Shown one piece after another: positions 41,786 to 52,949 of a stretch of DNA of 64,000 bases (position 1 is the stretch's first letter; every line of letters starts with the position of its first letter). The notes under the pieces are model-generated. The model did no database searches. It saw only the letters and a program-made list of their open reading frames with translations, and had not been told where the DNA came from. A program made the translations under genes and the position numbers. This DNA comes from Tilletia caries. Lineage: Eukaryota > Basidiomycota > Exobasidiomycetes > Tilletiales > Tilletiaceae. The stretch is taken from contig JALUTQ010000038.1 of assembly GCA_032718865.1 (NCBI GenBank), positions 1,178,001-1,242,000 of the forward strand. Direction: 5' to 3'.

Positions 41786-43072
41786 ATGCCAAAAGGATCC
41801 GGCAAGTCTAAGGAAGAGCCGACCACCTCTCGGTCCGGTTCTCCTTTGTCCGACCCACCCGCCATCACCCTCGAAGATGTTGCCTCGACTCTGGCTTCGT
41901 TCATGACCAGGATGGACTCCCGGATGGACGCTGTGGACTACAAGCTGGCCACGTTGGCCACCCCAGCTCAACCGCCCATCGCTGCGGCTGCGGTTGCTCC
42001 CGACACCTCCACCAACGTCGCACCCGACGTGGCCACCAAATCCCCCTCTGACGACGCTCGATCGGTCTCGTCCCCTACCGAGCAGGCAGCCGCACGACTC
42101 GCCGCGCAACATCCGGCGTTGTGGTCGCGTCTGCCTTCCGATTCCCGAAGTGTCGTCACTTCCGCGCTTGGTCGCGCGGGATACACCCTCACCGATCTCG
42201 ACTCGCGCCCTCCGACAGCGGCCCCTCCCGTGTCGCGTCCGCTCAAGTGCCAGCGGGAGCTCATTGGCTCCTACGACGGCGAGCCCACCCGCTTGGAGCG
42301 GTTCCTCAGTCGGGTTGCCGATATGGCTCGCTCCAACTCCGATCCCGCGTGGGAACCTGCGGTCGTGGTGGCGATTCCCCAGGCGCTGGAAGGGATCGCG
42401 GCTCGCTGGCATGCAGGCCTGCCAACGACGACTGTGCGCGGCCTCCGCACGGTGGAGGATTACGCGCGTCTGATGCGTCGCGCCTTTGCTGTAAACCGGG
42501 CGCAGCTTCGTCAGGACGCGCATGATCGCCGGTGGCAAGAGTCTCAGGAGTCTGGAATGGCTTACCTGTTTGACAAGGTCCAGCTCTTGCGTTACGCGTT
42601 CGGCGATTCGTACACGGAGAGCGTTCTGGTGCAAGAGGTGGCCGACAAGTTGCCGCCCTCCATGTATGCGTACATTCGCTTGCCGGAGGAAGGTGCCGTC
42701 CTCGATGATCTTCAGGACGCCATCATCCGTTGGGAGCCAGTCTGGAGGAAGGTGCACAACATTCCTCTCCTCGACTCGAGCTCGATGTCGTCGGACAAGG
42801 TCGTCAAAACCCCGTCAGCTCCGGTTTCTGCCCCGATCCGGCAGGCTCCGACGTCCGCGCCCCCTCCTCGTCCTCCCCGTGCGGTGCATCACACCGTTCC
42901 TCCCGCATCGGTGACGGCCCCGGGCCCGCAGACCTCCTTGCCGGCGACATACGATCCCGCTCGGATCGTGCCGGCCGCGAATGGGCTGCCGCGCATGTAC
43001 CGCCGGCCCAACTCCAATAAGGTGTTGCGGCTGGGTTGGAACTGCAATCGCTGTGGGGGAGAGCATTTTTGA
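41786..43072 (+). CDS. Ty3 Gag
   Basis: 428 residues from ATG 41786. A Ser/Pro-rich N-terminus is followed by the capsid-type region (GSYDGEPTRLERFLSRVADM, EGIAARWHAGL, YARLMRRAFAVN, FDKVQLLRYAFGD). A proline-rich linker leads to the start of a zinc knuckle (CNRCGGEHF). The frame stops at 43070 because of a T-run; with one T fewer it would continue FDFEHEHLLQ and enter pol. Gag forms the virus-like particle that packages element RNA. Confidence 0.85.
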   Translation: MPKGSGKSKEEPTTSRSGSPLSDPPAITLEDVASTLASFMTRMDSRMDAVDYKLATLATPAQPPIAAAAVAPDTSTNVAPDVATKSPSDDARSVSSPTEQAAARLAAQHPALWSRLPSDSRSVVTSALGRAGYTLTDLDSRPPTAAPPVSRPLKCQRELIGSYDGEPTRLERFLSRVADMARSNSDPAWEPAVVVAIPQALEGIAARWHAGLPTTTVRGLRTVEDYARLMRRAFAVNRAQLRQDAHDRRWQESQESGMAYLFDKVQLLRYAFGDSYTESVLVQEVADKLPPSMYAYIRLPEEGAVLDDLQDAIIRWEPVWRKVHNIPLLDSSSMSSDKVVKTPSAPVSAPIRQAPTSAPPPRPPRAVHHTVPPASVTAPGPQTSLPATYDPARIVPAANGLPRMYRRPNSNKVLRLGWNCNRCGGEHF

Positions 43073-46000
43073 CTTTGAGCACGAACATCTGCTCCAAGCC
43101 GGCCAAATCAACACACTCACGGTCGCCGACTATCCGGAGATCGATGAGGCTGATCTTGGCCTGGCCCCCTTTTTTTGAGCGTCCGCAACGACGGTAAACT
43201 AGTGGCGGGCACCGACGTCGAACGGGCCCGCCCGCCTCCTCACCCTCCCGATGCGCCCGTCGTACATGCTGCGGTCGTGGAGAGCTTGGAAGTGACGGAG
43301 ACGGAGTCTGATTCAGTCTCATTTGTCCGTGACGACGTTAAACTATCGACCAATACTCACTGGTCCATCCCACATCCTTCCTCTAACCAGACTGACGCAG
43401 GGCCCTATGCCAGCCCTGTCGAAGCTGCGGTGAGGCTGGATCTTGGAAGGGAGGGAAGCGCCCCTCCGCTGCCAAGCAGCAAGGATGGTCAGCACGACTG
43501 TCCTGACGAGCTCGCGCCGGAGACAGCTCGTCGTAGCCCCTGGACTCACACTGAGACCAGATTCAAGAGCGGCAGGGAGAGGGCTACGTCCCCCTCTGGT
43601 CCAAGACGGGACCTCCCTGCCGGGTACCATGTAGGCATGACCATGTGTGGAGATGACAGGGAGATTGGACCACTCCCTGATCTGAGACCCCATGGGCACC
43701 TTTCTAGGGGAGTACAGTCTCCCCTTTCTGCTGAGTTGGAACGGCCTAATAAGCACGTTTCTCCATTTACAGATTTAGAATGCACAGTCAGAGATGAAGC
43801 TGTGAACGCACCTGAGGATGGGGAGGGACAACCGTCCACAAGTGGAAACGCGCCCATACCGGCGCTTGCTTTACGCATCGAACCTCTGCCGCAGTTCTTC
43901 ACTGCGCGGACGTTCCCTGTGAACCGAGAGAATAGACCATTGCGTCAGAAGACGCGACGCATTGGAAAGATCGTGACAATTGCTCCTGGACCGGAGGTGG
44001 GCACGGGGACAGCATACAGACATCATGTGCCACTTACCATGCACATTCGCATTAATGACGCCTCTGGTAACCCCCTGTCCTCCCTCCTGGACACTGGCTC
44101 ATCTCTCTCCATAATCGATCGCCAGCTGCTCGAGACGTTGGGAGGCACGGTCCAAGGCCAACCCCTGCCTATCCACGGCATCGGCTCCAAGTCGTCCTTG
44201 GGGTGGAGTACGATGACGTTCTTCGTCGCCGTCGATGATGCCGTCGGCCAGTCCTTGTGCATGGAGTGCACCGTCGACTTCCATGTGCTCGAGGCGTTCG
44301 CGCCCGGACTGTGTTTGGGGCAGGATTTCATTAGCACACATGGAATCGCCATCCACTCTCGTCGTGGCACTGCCGTGCTGGAGCACAATGGGAATCCACT
44401 CACGTTTCCAGTGCGTGAGCACATGCCGGGGCCCTATGCCCGTCAAGCCGAGCTTTGCACGACGCGCGACATCGTTATTCCCGCTCGTTCCCATGCCTGG
44501 GTCCCCGTCGACACCGCCCCATTGGCTCCCGGTCTCGACTACACCGCGTTTCCTCGACTGATGTCCAACGCCGCGGAGACCGTGCGCTTGGCGGGGCCAC
44601 TGGCTGTGATCGACTCCCGGACGGCGCATGTCCTCCTGACCAATGTCGGTACCCTCTCCACCTCTCTTTCTCGCCGTACTCCGGTCGCCGACGCTGTGGT
44701 CGCCCAACTTGGTGAGGTGGGGGTGCATGCGGCGCACGTCTTCGACTTGCCTGCGGCCATGCCGGGAGAGGCGTATCATGCGGCCGGCTCGTCCTTGTCT
44801 TTCTCTGTCGAGGTCGACATCGACCCGCTGGACGTGTGTGAATCGGTCGATGGGTCCGATCTCCCGTCGCCGACGGAGGAGGTGTCCGTTGCGATGGTCG
44901 ACGGTGTGTTCAAAGTCGGGCTTGACGCTGAGGGTCGTCCGCATCCGGACATTGTTGCGGTACTGGGTCGTCATTCGGCAGCGTTTGCTCTTGACGGTCG
45001 GCCTGGTCGAGTTGTCGGCCATGAGATGTCCATTGATCTTGACGACGATCGCAACGTTCACCCCGAGGCCCCGCGCCGCGCGAGTCCGGAGAAGCAGCGC
45101 GCCATGGATGCAACGATTGATCAGCTGTTGGAGTGGGAGGTGATCGAGCCCAGCTCCAGTTCGGTCTCCTTCCCCGTCTTGATGGTCCGCCAGGGCGAGA
45201 AGTGGCGCTTTTTGCGTGGATTATCGAAAGCTGAATGCGCATACGGTGGCGGACGCGTATCCTCTTCCGACCACTGATGCCATCTTCAACTCGTTGGCAG
45301 GGAAGCGAGTGTACAGTTCACTGGACGCCCTGCGGGGGTATCATCAGCTCGGTGTGCGGGAAAGCGACCGGTGGAAGACGGCGTTCACGTGTCACCGTGG
45401 CCTTTTTCCAATACCGCACCGTGCCCTTCGGCTTGCGCAATGCGCCCGCGGTGTTCCAGCGGCTGATGGACTCGCTGCTTGGGGATCTGCGATGGAAGGT
45501 GGCTGTGGTTTACATTGACGATGTCGTTGTGGCGACGAACACCATGGACGAGCATGTACACGCGTTAGAGACCTTGCTGGCTCGCGCGGAAGACGTCGGT
45601 CTTCGCTTCAGCCAAGCGAAGTGCACCTTCGGCGTGCCGTCCCTGACGCTACTCGGGAGGAAGGTGTCCGGCGCGGGGGGGTGGCGGTCTGGTCCGATCG
45701 TGCTCGTGCTGTGTTGGATTTGGCTCGACCAAAGACGTTGCGGCAACTGTACCATGCCATGGGGCTCTTTGGGTACTACCGCTCGTTCATTCCTCGATTT
45801 GCAACCGTTGCGGCCCCATTGACCGCCTTGACACGGGGATGGCGGTATGAGCGGTGTGGGGATCGCACTCGGCTCGTCGCGACCGATGGGTCCCCTGCCT
45901 CTGCGGATAGGGTCGAGATTCCGTGGGGTGACGAGCAGGACGCCGCGTTCGAGACGTTGAAGAGGGCGATTGCTTCTCCGCCGGTCCTCGCGCATCCGGA

Positions 46001-47548
46001 TCCCGCTCGGCCTTATGTGCTTTACGTGGACGCGAGTAAGGATGGTTTTGGTGCGGTATTGCACCAGGTCTTTGAGGTGGATGATCCGGCACCGGCTGTG
46101 TCGCTTTCCGCTGCGGCGATTCCCGTGCAGCAGTCCTCGTTGCTTCCATCCACGGTCGCACGCGAGCGTTGGCATGCCTGGCTATGTCGAGACCGCCACT
46201 TTGGCCCAATCCTTCGCGCTCTGGATGCTGGTGTTGAGGAGCCTGAGTGGGTGATGCAGGATGGTCTCCTCATTCGCCGCCAAGATGGGCTGCTCGCGCT
46301 ACCCGAAGGCGGTGTTCCGGACATCCTTCGCACCGTCCATGATCAACGCGGTCACTTCGGATTCACCAAGACGTATCTGGCTGTTCGGCGACATTTCTGG
46401 CGTCCGGCGCTGTCAGTTGCTGTTCGAGCCTGGGTTAAGCATTGCCCACCTTGCGTTGCAACGAAGTTGGCACGCCGGACCGGACGGTTAGATGTCGAGG
46501 ATGACGCCTCCCTCCCGTTCCAGTCCATCTCGGTGGACTTATTGCTGGGTTTCCCGCGGTCGAGGGCTGGTAATGATGCCGTCCTTGTGGTGTTGGACCT
46601 GTTCTCGCGCATGATCCTGCTCGAGCCGTGCGCCGCGTCGGTCACGGCTGAGGGTGTCGCCGCTATCCTCAGCGACCGCGTGCTCCGTTACGGATGGCGA
46701 CCGAGTCGCTTGATCCCGGACTCGGAAGCGCGGTTGTCCGGCGTCGTTATGTCTGCCTTAGCGACGTCGCTGGGAGCTGTGTTGTCGCCGTCGGTCCCTC
46801 ATCACCACCAAGCCAACCCGGTCGAACGGTCTATCCAGACCGTCAAGCGCGTCCTGCAGACGTTGTGCTTGGACTCCCGTGCTCATTGGGACAAGCGCGC
46901 CGTACCTGCCGCGGAGTTGGCGATGAATTCCACCCCGTCCGTGTCCACCGGCGTTTGTCCGTTCGACCTGGTCTTCGTTGCCCATCCGGATGTGGTACAC
47001 GCCGTCTTTGATGCGCAAGAGCATGAGGGTGTCGGATCATTTGTTGAGCGGTTGACGGCGGCGGGAGCGCGGTTGGAGGATGCTCGTGCCTCGCTGGCGG
47101 AAGCTCGTCGCGCTCAAAAAGCGCGCTATGATGCGGTCCGGGCGCCGTTGCCCTCGTATGCTGTAGGGGATGCCGTCTTTGTGCGTTTGCCGGATCGACC
47201 GATTCCGGGTTCCCAGGAGAATAAGCTGGCGCCGCAGAAGATGGGTCCTTTCCGGATCAGTGCGGTCCTTAGTGACCACCGGGTGCGGTTGGAGCTGCCG
47301 GCGGACCTGAGGATTGGAGACACGTTTGCGGTCAGTCAGTTGGATGCTGTCCCTGGGGATGAGGATCCGTACGTCACTCACCGTGCGGGTTCGCCCGTCG
47401 AGGACGCTGATCGGGTTGCGCCTGCTTCTCCTTTCGCACCGTCTTCTCGTGCTTCCTCTCCGGTTCCTCGTCCCCCGCGGGCTCGGCGCACTCCGGGTGT
47501 GTTGCGAGAGTATGACGTGTCGGCGCGCGTCCATGCTATGTCGTCCTC
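43073..47548 (+). pseudogene. Ty3 Pol: protease, RT, first part of RNase H, integrase (several frame breaks)
   Basis: Protease: SSLLDTGSSLSIIDRQ (about 44079). RT: KWRF then, one frame over, VDYRKLNAHTVADAYPLP, SSLDALRGYHQLGVRE, then VPFGLRNAPAVFQRLMD and the catalytic YIDDVVVAT. RNase H first strand: YVLYVDASKDGFGAVLHQV (about 46012-46070), the first catalytic Asp only. Integrase: zinc part HDQRGHFG...HCPPC, then FQSISVDLLLGFPRS, LIPDSEARLSG and NPVERSIQTVKR (D, D, E), followed by a C-terminal region with VGDAVFVRLPD. Frame breaks at about 43069, 43168, 45210, 45396 and 45674 are all inside T- or G-runs. No substitution-type stop was noticed. Confidence 0.85.
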
Positions 47549-47975
47549 GTTGTACGATGCTTTGCGTGGTCCGCTCCATCGCGCTCGGCGTCTCGAGGTT
47601 GATGGCCGGACGGTGATCTTGACGGAGCGACCTGTCGCCTTCTTGTCCCGGTTGACCATGCCATCGGAGCAAAAGCTTGTCGCGCCTGAGCTGGAGCTGT
47701 CGTGCCTTGCGTGGGCTTTTGGGCGATTCCTCCACTTGTTGGAGGGGGGGGGCCGACGTAACCGTGGTGACGGATCACGCTCCGTTGGGGGCGATGCTCA
47801 CGAGTTCGGCCGGGGCGCGCTATGGACCGGTGATTTCGCGTTGCCGGGCGCAGCTGATGCCGCATCTCGCGCATCTGCGCTTCGTTCATCGGCCAGGCAC
47901 CACACACACCAATGCTGATGCGTTGTCCAGGCTGGTCGTTCGTCCCGAGACGGACGTTCTGCTCGACGCGGGGGA
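47549..47975 (+). pseudogene. Displaced second half of RNase H, behind integrase
   Basis: Joined in frame to the integrase C-terminus (RVHAMSSS then LYDALRGPLHRARR) and running to the 3' LTR. It supplies the RNase H parts missing at 46066: ERPVAFLSRLTMPSEQ, the Glu in LELSCLAWAF, Asp in VVTDHAPLG and Asp in NADALSRL. The frame breaks once at a run of nine G (47743-47752), where the inverted copy has five. With five G the block is 423 bp, a multiple of three. Its last bases GCGGGGGA form the purine tract next to the LTR. Confidence 0.85.
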
Positions 47976-48264
47976 TGTGCTAGACGGGTCAGGCCTTTCT
48001 TTCTTTCTTTTTCTCTACTGCTCTCGCTTCCGGAGATAGTGGCTCCACGTGGCAACTCCACGTGGACTCACTATCTTATCTCCCTTTCTCTCTTATCTTT
48101 CTTGCTCGCTCCCCTCACGTCGCTACCTTTCCCTTTGTCCTCTCTCGGCCGAGTGCCTTCCCTCTCTCGTGCTCGTCACCTTCTCGCTGCTCCCTGCACT
48201 TGTACTTACTTGCTCCGGACATGGAATCACAACTCTGAAGCACTTGTATAGCTAGTCTATTACA
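47976..48264 (+). repeat. 3' LTR of the Ty3 element
   Basis: 289 bp and essentially identical to 41409-41697. Starts TGTGCTAG after a short purine tract and ends TTACA before the target sequence GATT. Confidence 0.92.
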
Positions 48265-48268
48265 GATT

Positions 48269-49816
48269 CCTGACTGCTCTCCGAGCGTGCGCGAACGTTT
48301 CATGTAGCTCAGTTAAGTGCTCAATCTCGCTTCGATCTGTTGTTTACTCTCATGTGATCTTACTAATAACTTAGCCAGAGCGCTAGGCCAACCCATCCAA
48401 GGCGGAGCGACGGAGGATAGTCGAGCCCGGATCAGATGAGCTCAGATCCGCCTCCACCGCCCACGGGTCATTCCCGTTCAGATTCGAGAGTCACTACATA
48501 GTTGAGCACGTAAGCGTGGGAAAGTGAGCGTTGCTATCAGGCTGAAAAGGCATCGTGTCATCACGGTCCCGTTGCAGCTCTTCTCATCGTGGCTGCCACA
48601 TCATTCTTCGCCACCTCATTGAGTCCGTTCATAGATGCGTCTTGCGGTGTGTAGTTGAGAATCATATCATTATTGGTTCGCTTTTGACCCATCCCTCCCG
48701 CCCTGGGAACGTTTATTCTTGAGATTGCTTTCTTTGTTTGTTGGGTTCAGCACCCATTCTCTCCCTTCCAGCAGAACATGATCGTTCACTTTCCCATCTT
48801 TGGATCCACGATCCATTACATTGGCTCTGCTCGCAGAAAGAACCGAGGGGGAATGCCTAAAAGGTCTTCTCCGCATATTTGACCATTTCTTCCATTGTTC
48901 AGTCGAGTGTTTCTGAATGTAGCTCACTTCCCCCGCGGATGCTGCTGATAAGAACTCACATGTGGGACATCACTCTTTAATGTGCAGGGCACTGTTGGAG
49001 CGTGACGAAGTCTCTTCAAGTCTAATTCAGCGACAAGTAGATAATACATATCATCCCAGCTAGATTCGACGATTCATTCAACCGGCGGACATGTTGATGA
49101 TTGAAACGCCTGCTGCATTGCGACGGTGGCAAGAATCGCTTCCCAGGGTCCGTGAGCGCGATGCGAGACTTGGCCACTCGATACTGGAACGTGGAGAAAG
49201 AGAGGGGGGGGGGGGGGGGGAGCAAGGGTAGGAGAATACCGTCACTATGCCAAAACCTACTTTGCTAATTAGATGATCCGATTGGTAGGCGAACAGCAAA
49301 CGGCGAAGAAATCCCTGCTCTCAACCTCATCGCCATCGTCAAAGACACGAGTAATCAATGCTTACAAGGGGAAGAAGTGTAAGCACTCGCGTCCTATGTC
49401 CACCTGCTCACTGTCGCTACTGATTTCACTGCAGGCTGCACGTACCGGGGCTGCGATTTTCTGATTTCTCTGCCGGAAATCTTTTGTATGTACATCTAAC
49501 AGAGAGCTTACCAACGTTCTTCCGCAGTCAAAAGATCATCCAGAGGCCCACTTGCCCGGTCCAAAGCTAAATGACCAGCGGGGGCCGAGCTCAACACAGA
49601 CAACTTGCCAGGCTTTGAATGTTTGTGGCATCGCTTTATGCAGTGAATCTACAGCATAAATGTGTCAGCTTCGGCCATACGCCAGAATCAAGGGATGATC
49701 TCTCCCTAACACATACTTTCTGAGAAGCAGCTGGCTCTGCTTACATTCTCTTCGTCCTCAGTTCCTTCCCTCCTTCCTCTTTCAATTCAGCAAGTCTTCT
49801 GCGACTCTCGTAGACG
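48269..49816. other. Intergenic stretch, no gene seen
   Basis: No ORF with coding quality, no RNA gene and no bounded repeat. A run of 17 G lies at 49204-49220. Close to 49817 the sequence becomes pyrimidine-rich, as expected for a promoter. Confidence 0.55.
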
Positions 49817-50205
49817 ATGGTCCGAGCCTCTTCGGTCTTGTATGGAACGCTTTCCAGTCTCGCCCTCGTCTGTAACGTCCATGGACAGAGCATCATGGTG
49901 AGTTTCTGCTGCAACTATGGATTGAGTTCGTCCTCTCACTTCTATCCTTCACACTTGAGAGGACTCAGGGTCAAAAACCTCTCACCGACAACCATGCATT
50001 CGAGCAGTGGTCATTGGCTGCTAGGAACGGAGGAGAGGGTCGTGCATCGAGCTTGAAGCAACGAGAACTTGACATACCTCTGAAGGTGTGCAAATGGGTC
50101 ACCATCGGAACGCTCGGGGTCGGGGCTCCTGTGACGGTTGCGCTTCTTCTGAAACATCACTGGATGCACAAGAGTCCGAGTCACAAGCCTCCTTCAACTC
50201 CTTAG
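49817..50205 (+). CDS. Small secreted or single-pass membrane protein
   Basis: join(49817..49897, 49969..50205), 105 residues; the 71-nt intron has GTGAGT...CTCAG ends and keeps phase. The N-terminus MVRASSVLYGTLSSLALVCN is a probable signal peptide ending near VHGQ. Residues 30-70 are polar (DNHAFEQWSLAARNGGEG). A hydrophobic segment, VTIGTLGVGAPVTVALLL, near residues 75-92 is followed by a basic tail (KHHWMHKSPSHKP), so a type I single-pass membrane protein is likely. No family is recognised. Confidence 0.6.
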
Positions 50206-51600
50206 TTCGATGCTCACCACGTATGCGGGGTCAAGTAATTGTAGGAGAGTCGCTGATTTGTCTGCAATTGCGGTTCCCGTAGTCGTACAGAAGGGTACAT
50301 TTTTGCAACTCCGACAAGAAAAGAAATGGAGGGCGTACATGACCTCGAGGAGCTGAGAACCGTACCTGGTGTTATGTACTGCTAGCATATATCCATCCAT
50401 CTGCCATAGTGCAACATCGTTTCCCTATGAACGTTGCACCTCTCAGTCTGATGAATCATCTTCTCAATTTCATTACTTCACCTGCGCAGCAACAGCATAC
50501 ACCAGTCAACACCTTCGAGTTCTCACGTTCTCACGTCCTCACTTCCATTTGACCCGTCGGCCTTTCGCCTCGTCGCGCATGCGGGCTGGAAGCAGAATGG
50601 TTCGGAGACCCGGGATCGGAAACAGCCACTCCAACGATCAGAGGGCGCGATAGGGCGGGCTTAAAGGCGCTCGTGATACATATGTACTTTGGATGTGGGC
50701 AGCGGAACGTGCAAGGTGGCTAAAAGACGGGACGATGAGGTGGAATATGAGGCGTCAGTCCGGCCACCGTAACGTTACGGCCCGTGAGGAGATACATTGG
50801 CCAGGATTAGGGGGCCAAGACAATTGGCCAGCAGTTCGACTTTACTTCGGCAAATCGGTATGTACATACTCGTACTGTGATGTATCGTTTGTTCTTTGTG
50901 ATTCGTGGCACCGAGCACGTCATCCGCGATGGCAAGGAAATGATCGATGTGGCAGAAGGCAAAGCCGCACATTGCTCATTTTCAGGTGTATGGACGATGG
51001 GGCGCTAAGGGGCAAGGGGCGATGAACTCAGGCTCAACAAATAGTTGAATACTTGGTCAGGACCATACATATACACATGTATCGTCTGCGGGCGAACGGA
51101 GAACGTTGGCGCGCACGCAAATGTGACGTTCAAAGAGAGCTGACCACGCCTGGCGAGAAGCCACGATGGTGATGTGCTCCTTCTGCTGGAAAGTGTAGAC
51201 CAGGATGAGAATTCATATGTATGAGAAGATGACCTCTATGATGAAAAATTTCGTACGGCTCCCTCTGACGCCTTCAGCCGGATAGTCTAACTTGTGTATA
51301 CGAACCGCCTATAGCCGTACAGCGCTAAAACCTGCTTTTCCGTAGTAGTAGTCAGCAGTCAGTCGCGAGCTCAATGATGCAAGCGCTGCAGAGCCGCTAC
51401 GCTCCGAATAAATCACACCAATCGAGTTGTTTTTTCGGGGTCATGATTTAGAAGAAGAGATGTCCGATGTGTTTCGCCTCAAATGCCGTCGTCGAGGTGA
51501 CCCTTGCCAGTGATGTCACAAAGCTGCAGAAAGACAGCCTTGGTCAGGGGTAAGTCGTTGCAGCCGGATGTGGGCATTCATCGACGGGCCAAGATGCCGT
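50206..51600. other. Intergenic stretch, no gene seen
   Basis: Short overlapping frames only, none with domain content or convincing splice sites. No RNA gene recognised. Confidence 0.5.
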
Positions 51601-51759
51601 GCGAGAGTTTCACTTTCGCCCAAAGTGGTCAATGTTGCCCTGTACAGAGGGAAAGGAGGAAATCAGACGGAGCATTGTCAGGTTCAGTACAGAGTAAAGC
51701 GAGGAGTAGGTGTGTGGTCGTAGGCTCACCAGTTTGATGTAGCCAGAACCTAGAAGGTG

Positions 51760-52540
51760 TGCTTCGGCGACGCTCCCACTGATGAGGTCGCTGTCGGGAC
51801 GCGGGAAGGCAGACCTGCCGTGGAAGGCACCTCCGTCGAGGAGATGGGTGGCGACGACGCGTCTGCTGCAGCCACTGCCCCCTTGCAGCATCCCGACTGA
51901 CTGATCCGATGGACGATCCCCGGCAGATCCTCCCTGACATCTCTCTGAGCTGTTATTGGATCCCCTGCTGCGGATACCTGGGCTCGCCCAGGGGTCGTTC
52001 TCGAATATCACTAGTGACGCCCCTGGACCTGGAGACGACGAGCACGATGATGGCGCGCAGGCGGATGTGGCTGAAGCGGAGATGCATGGAGACGAAGAGG
52101 GTTGAGGCGGCAAAGATGATTATGCGGGAGGCCGAGGCCGCACTAGACGTCGCGTCGGAGAGGAAGAGGGAGGGCTCCGTTCTGGCCGACGGACGGGAAA
52201 GTGGATTGCCCTGGACCTTGATGGAGAGGGCCAGTTGCGCGTCGCTCATGTAGTTGAGCCGGAAGATGCCCTCGAAGTCGTCGATGGTCAGGTCGCCGAT
52301 CTCGAGGACTATGCTGGGCTGCTGGACGTTGATGTCGTCGGCGATGCCTTAGGATGCGGGTCCTTATTGAGCATGCTGTTGAGCATTCTGGCCGCGTGCA
52401 CGTGGATATTGGGGCCGAAGCTCGAGCCAGTCGAAGCGGAACGCGTGGATTTGTGCGTCTTTGCCTCGGCCGATGCTTCAAACTTTGTCGCTGGGTCGCT
52501 GTTGTCCTCCCCGTCAATTGAGCTCGACTTCGACCTCACT
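51760..52540 (-). pseudogene. MDM34-like relic (ERMES complex subunit)
   Basis: Read on the minus strand, pieces in three frames line up with Mdm34, the SMP-domain subunit of the ER-mitochondria encounter structure that moves lipids between the two membranes. They are FGPNIHVHAARMLNSMLNK, then VLEIGDLTIDDFEGIFRLNY and SDAQLALSIKVQGNPLSRP, then FAASTLFVSMHLRFSHIRL and AIIVLVVS, then LVIFENDPWASPGIRS, and last VREDLPGIVHRIS. Breaks at about 52347, 52010 and 51962 could each be repaired by one base in a short run (G2/G3, T1/T2, G4/G3). The usual C-terminal 200-plus residues are not recognised. Either a decayed duplicate or a real gene in poor sequence. The assignment rests on remembered family patterns. 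Confidence 0.55.
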
Positions 52541-52949
52541 TTTGGGGGTTCAAAAGGCTGGAAAGGGAAGGACTCGGGCGGAGAGAGAACGGCCCGAAAG
52601 GAGGGAGGCAGTAAGAAGGAAGAAGGAGAAATGGCGAAAAAAGAAAGGAAACGAGTGGTGCCAAATCGAAGAAGGATATCGTCCTATACAGAGCGTTGTA
52701 GTACTCACTACACCTATGCAGGTAATTGCGGCTTCGAACTTCCAGTGACTTGCACGAGGCGGAAGTCATTTGCTCGAGATGCGGGGAACGCAAACGTTCT
52801 TTCTCACCAGAGAAGGGGCGATATACAGATCCGGCGATGATTCGGGGATGGATGCGTGGCCAAGAAAAGGTACGCCCGGTCAGAGGACGAAGATCTCGAC
52901 CCGGAGGCGGGAGGATCGCCATTCCTCATTTCCTCAGACTTTGGGGGTA

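Larger units (their letters stand above)
40691..48268 (+). mobile_element. Rearranged Ty3/gypsy retrotransposon with inverted terminal block
   Basis: The unit reads: target GATT, LTR (minus), 422-bp block (minus), LTR (plus), primer site, gag, protease, RT, first part of RNase H, integrase, the same block (plus), LTR (plus), target GATT. GATT at 40691-40694 and 48265-48268 shows the whole structure inserted once. The two plus LTRs are both 289 bp and appear near-identical, so the insertion is recent. Gag and pol appear to have been one continuous frame; the breaks seen are mostly at single-base runs. Domain order and motifs are those of Ty3/gypsy. Confidence 0.88.
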
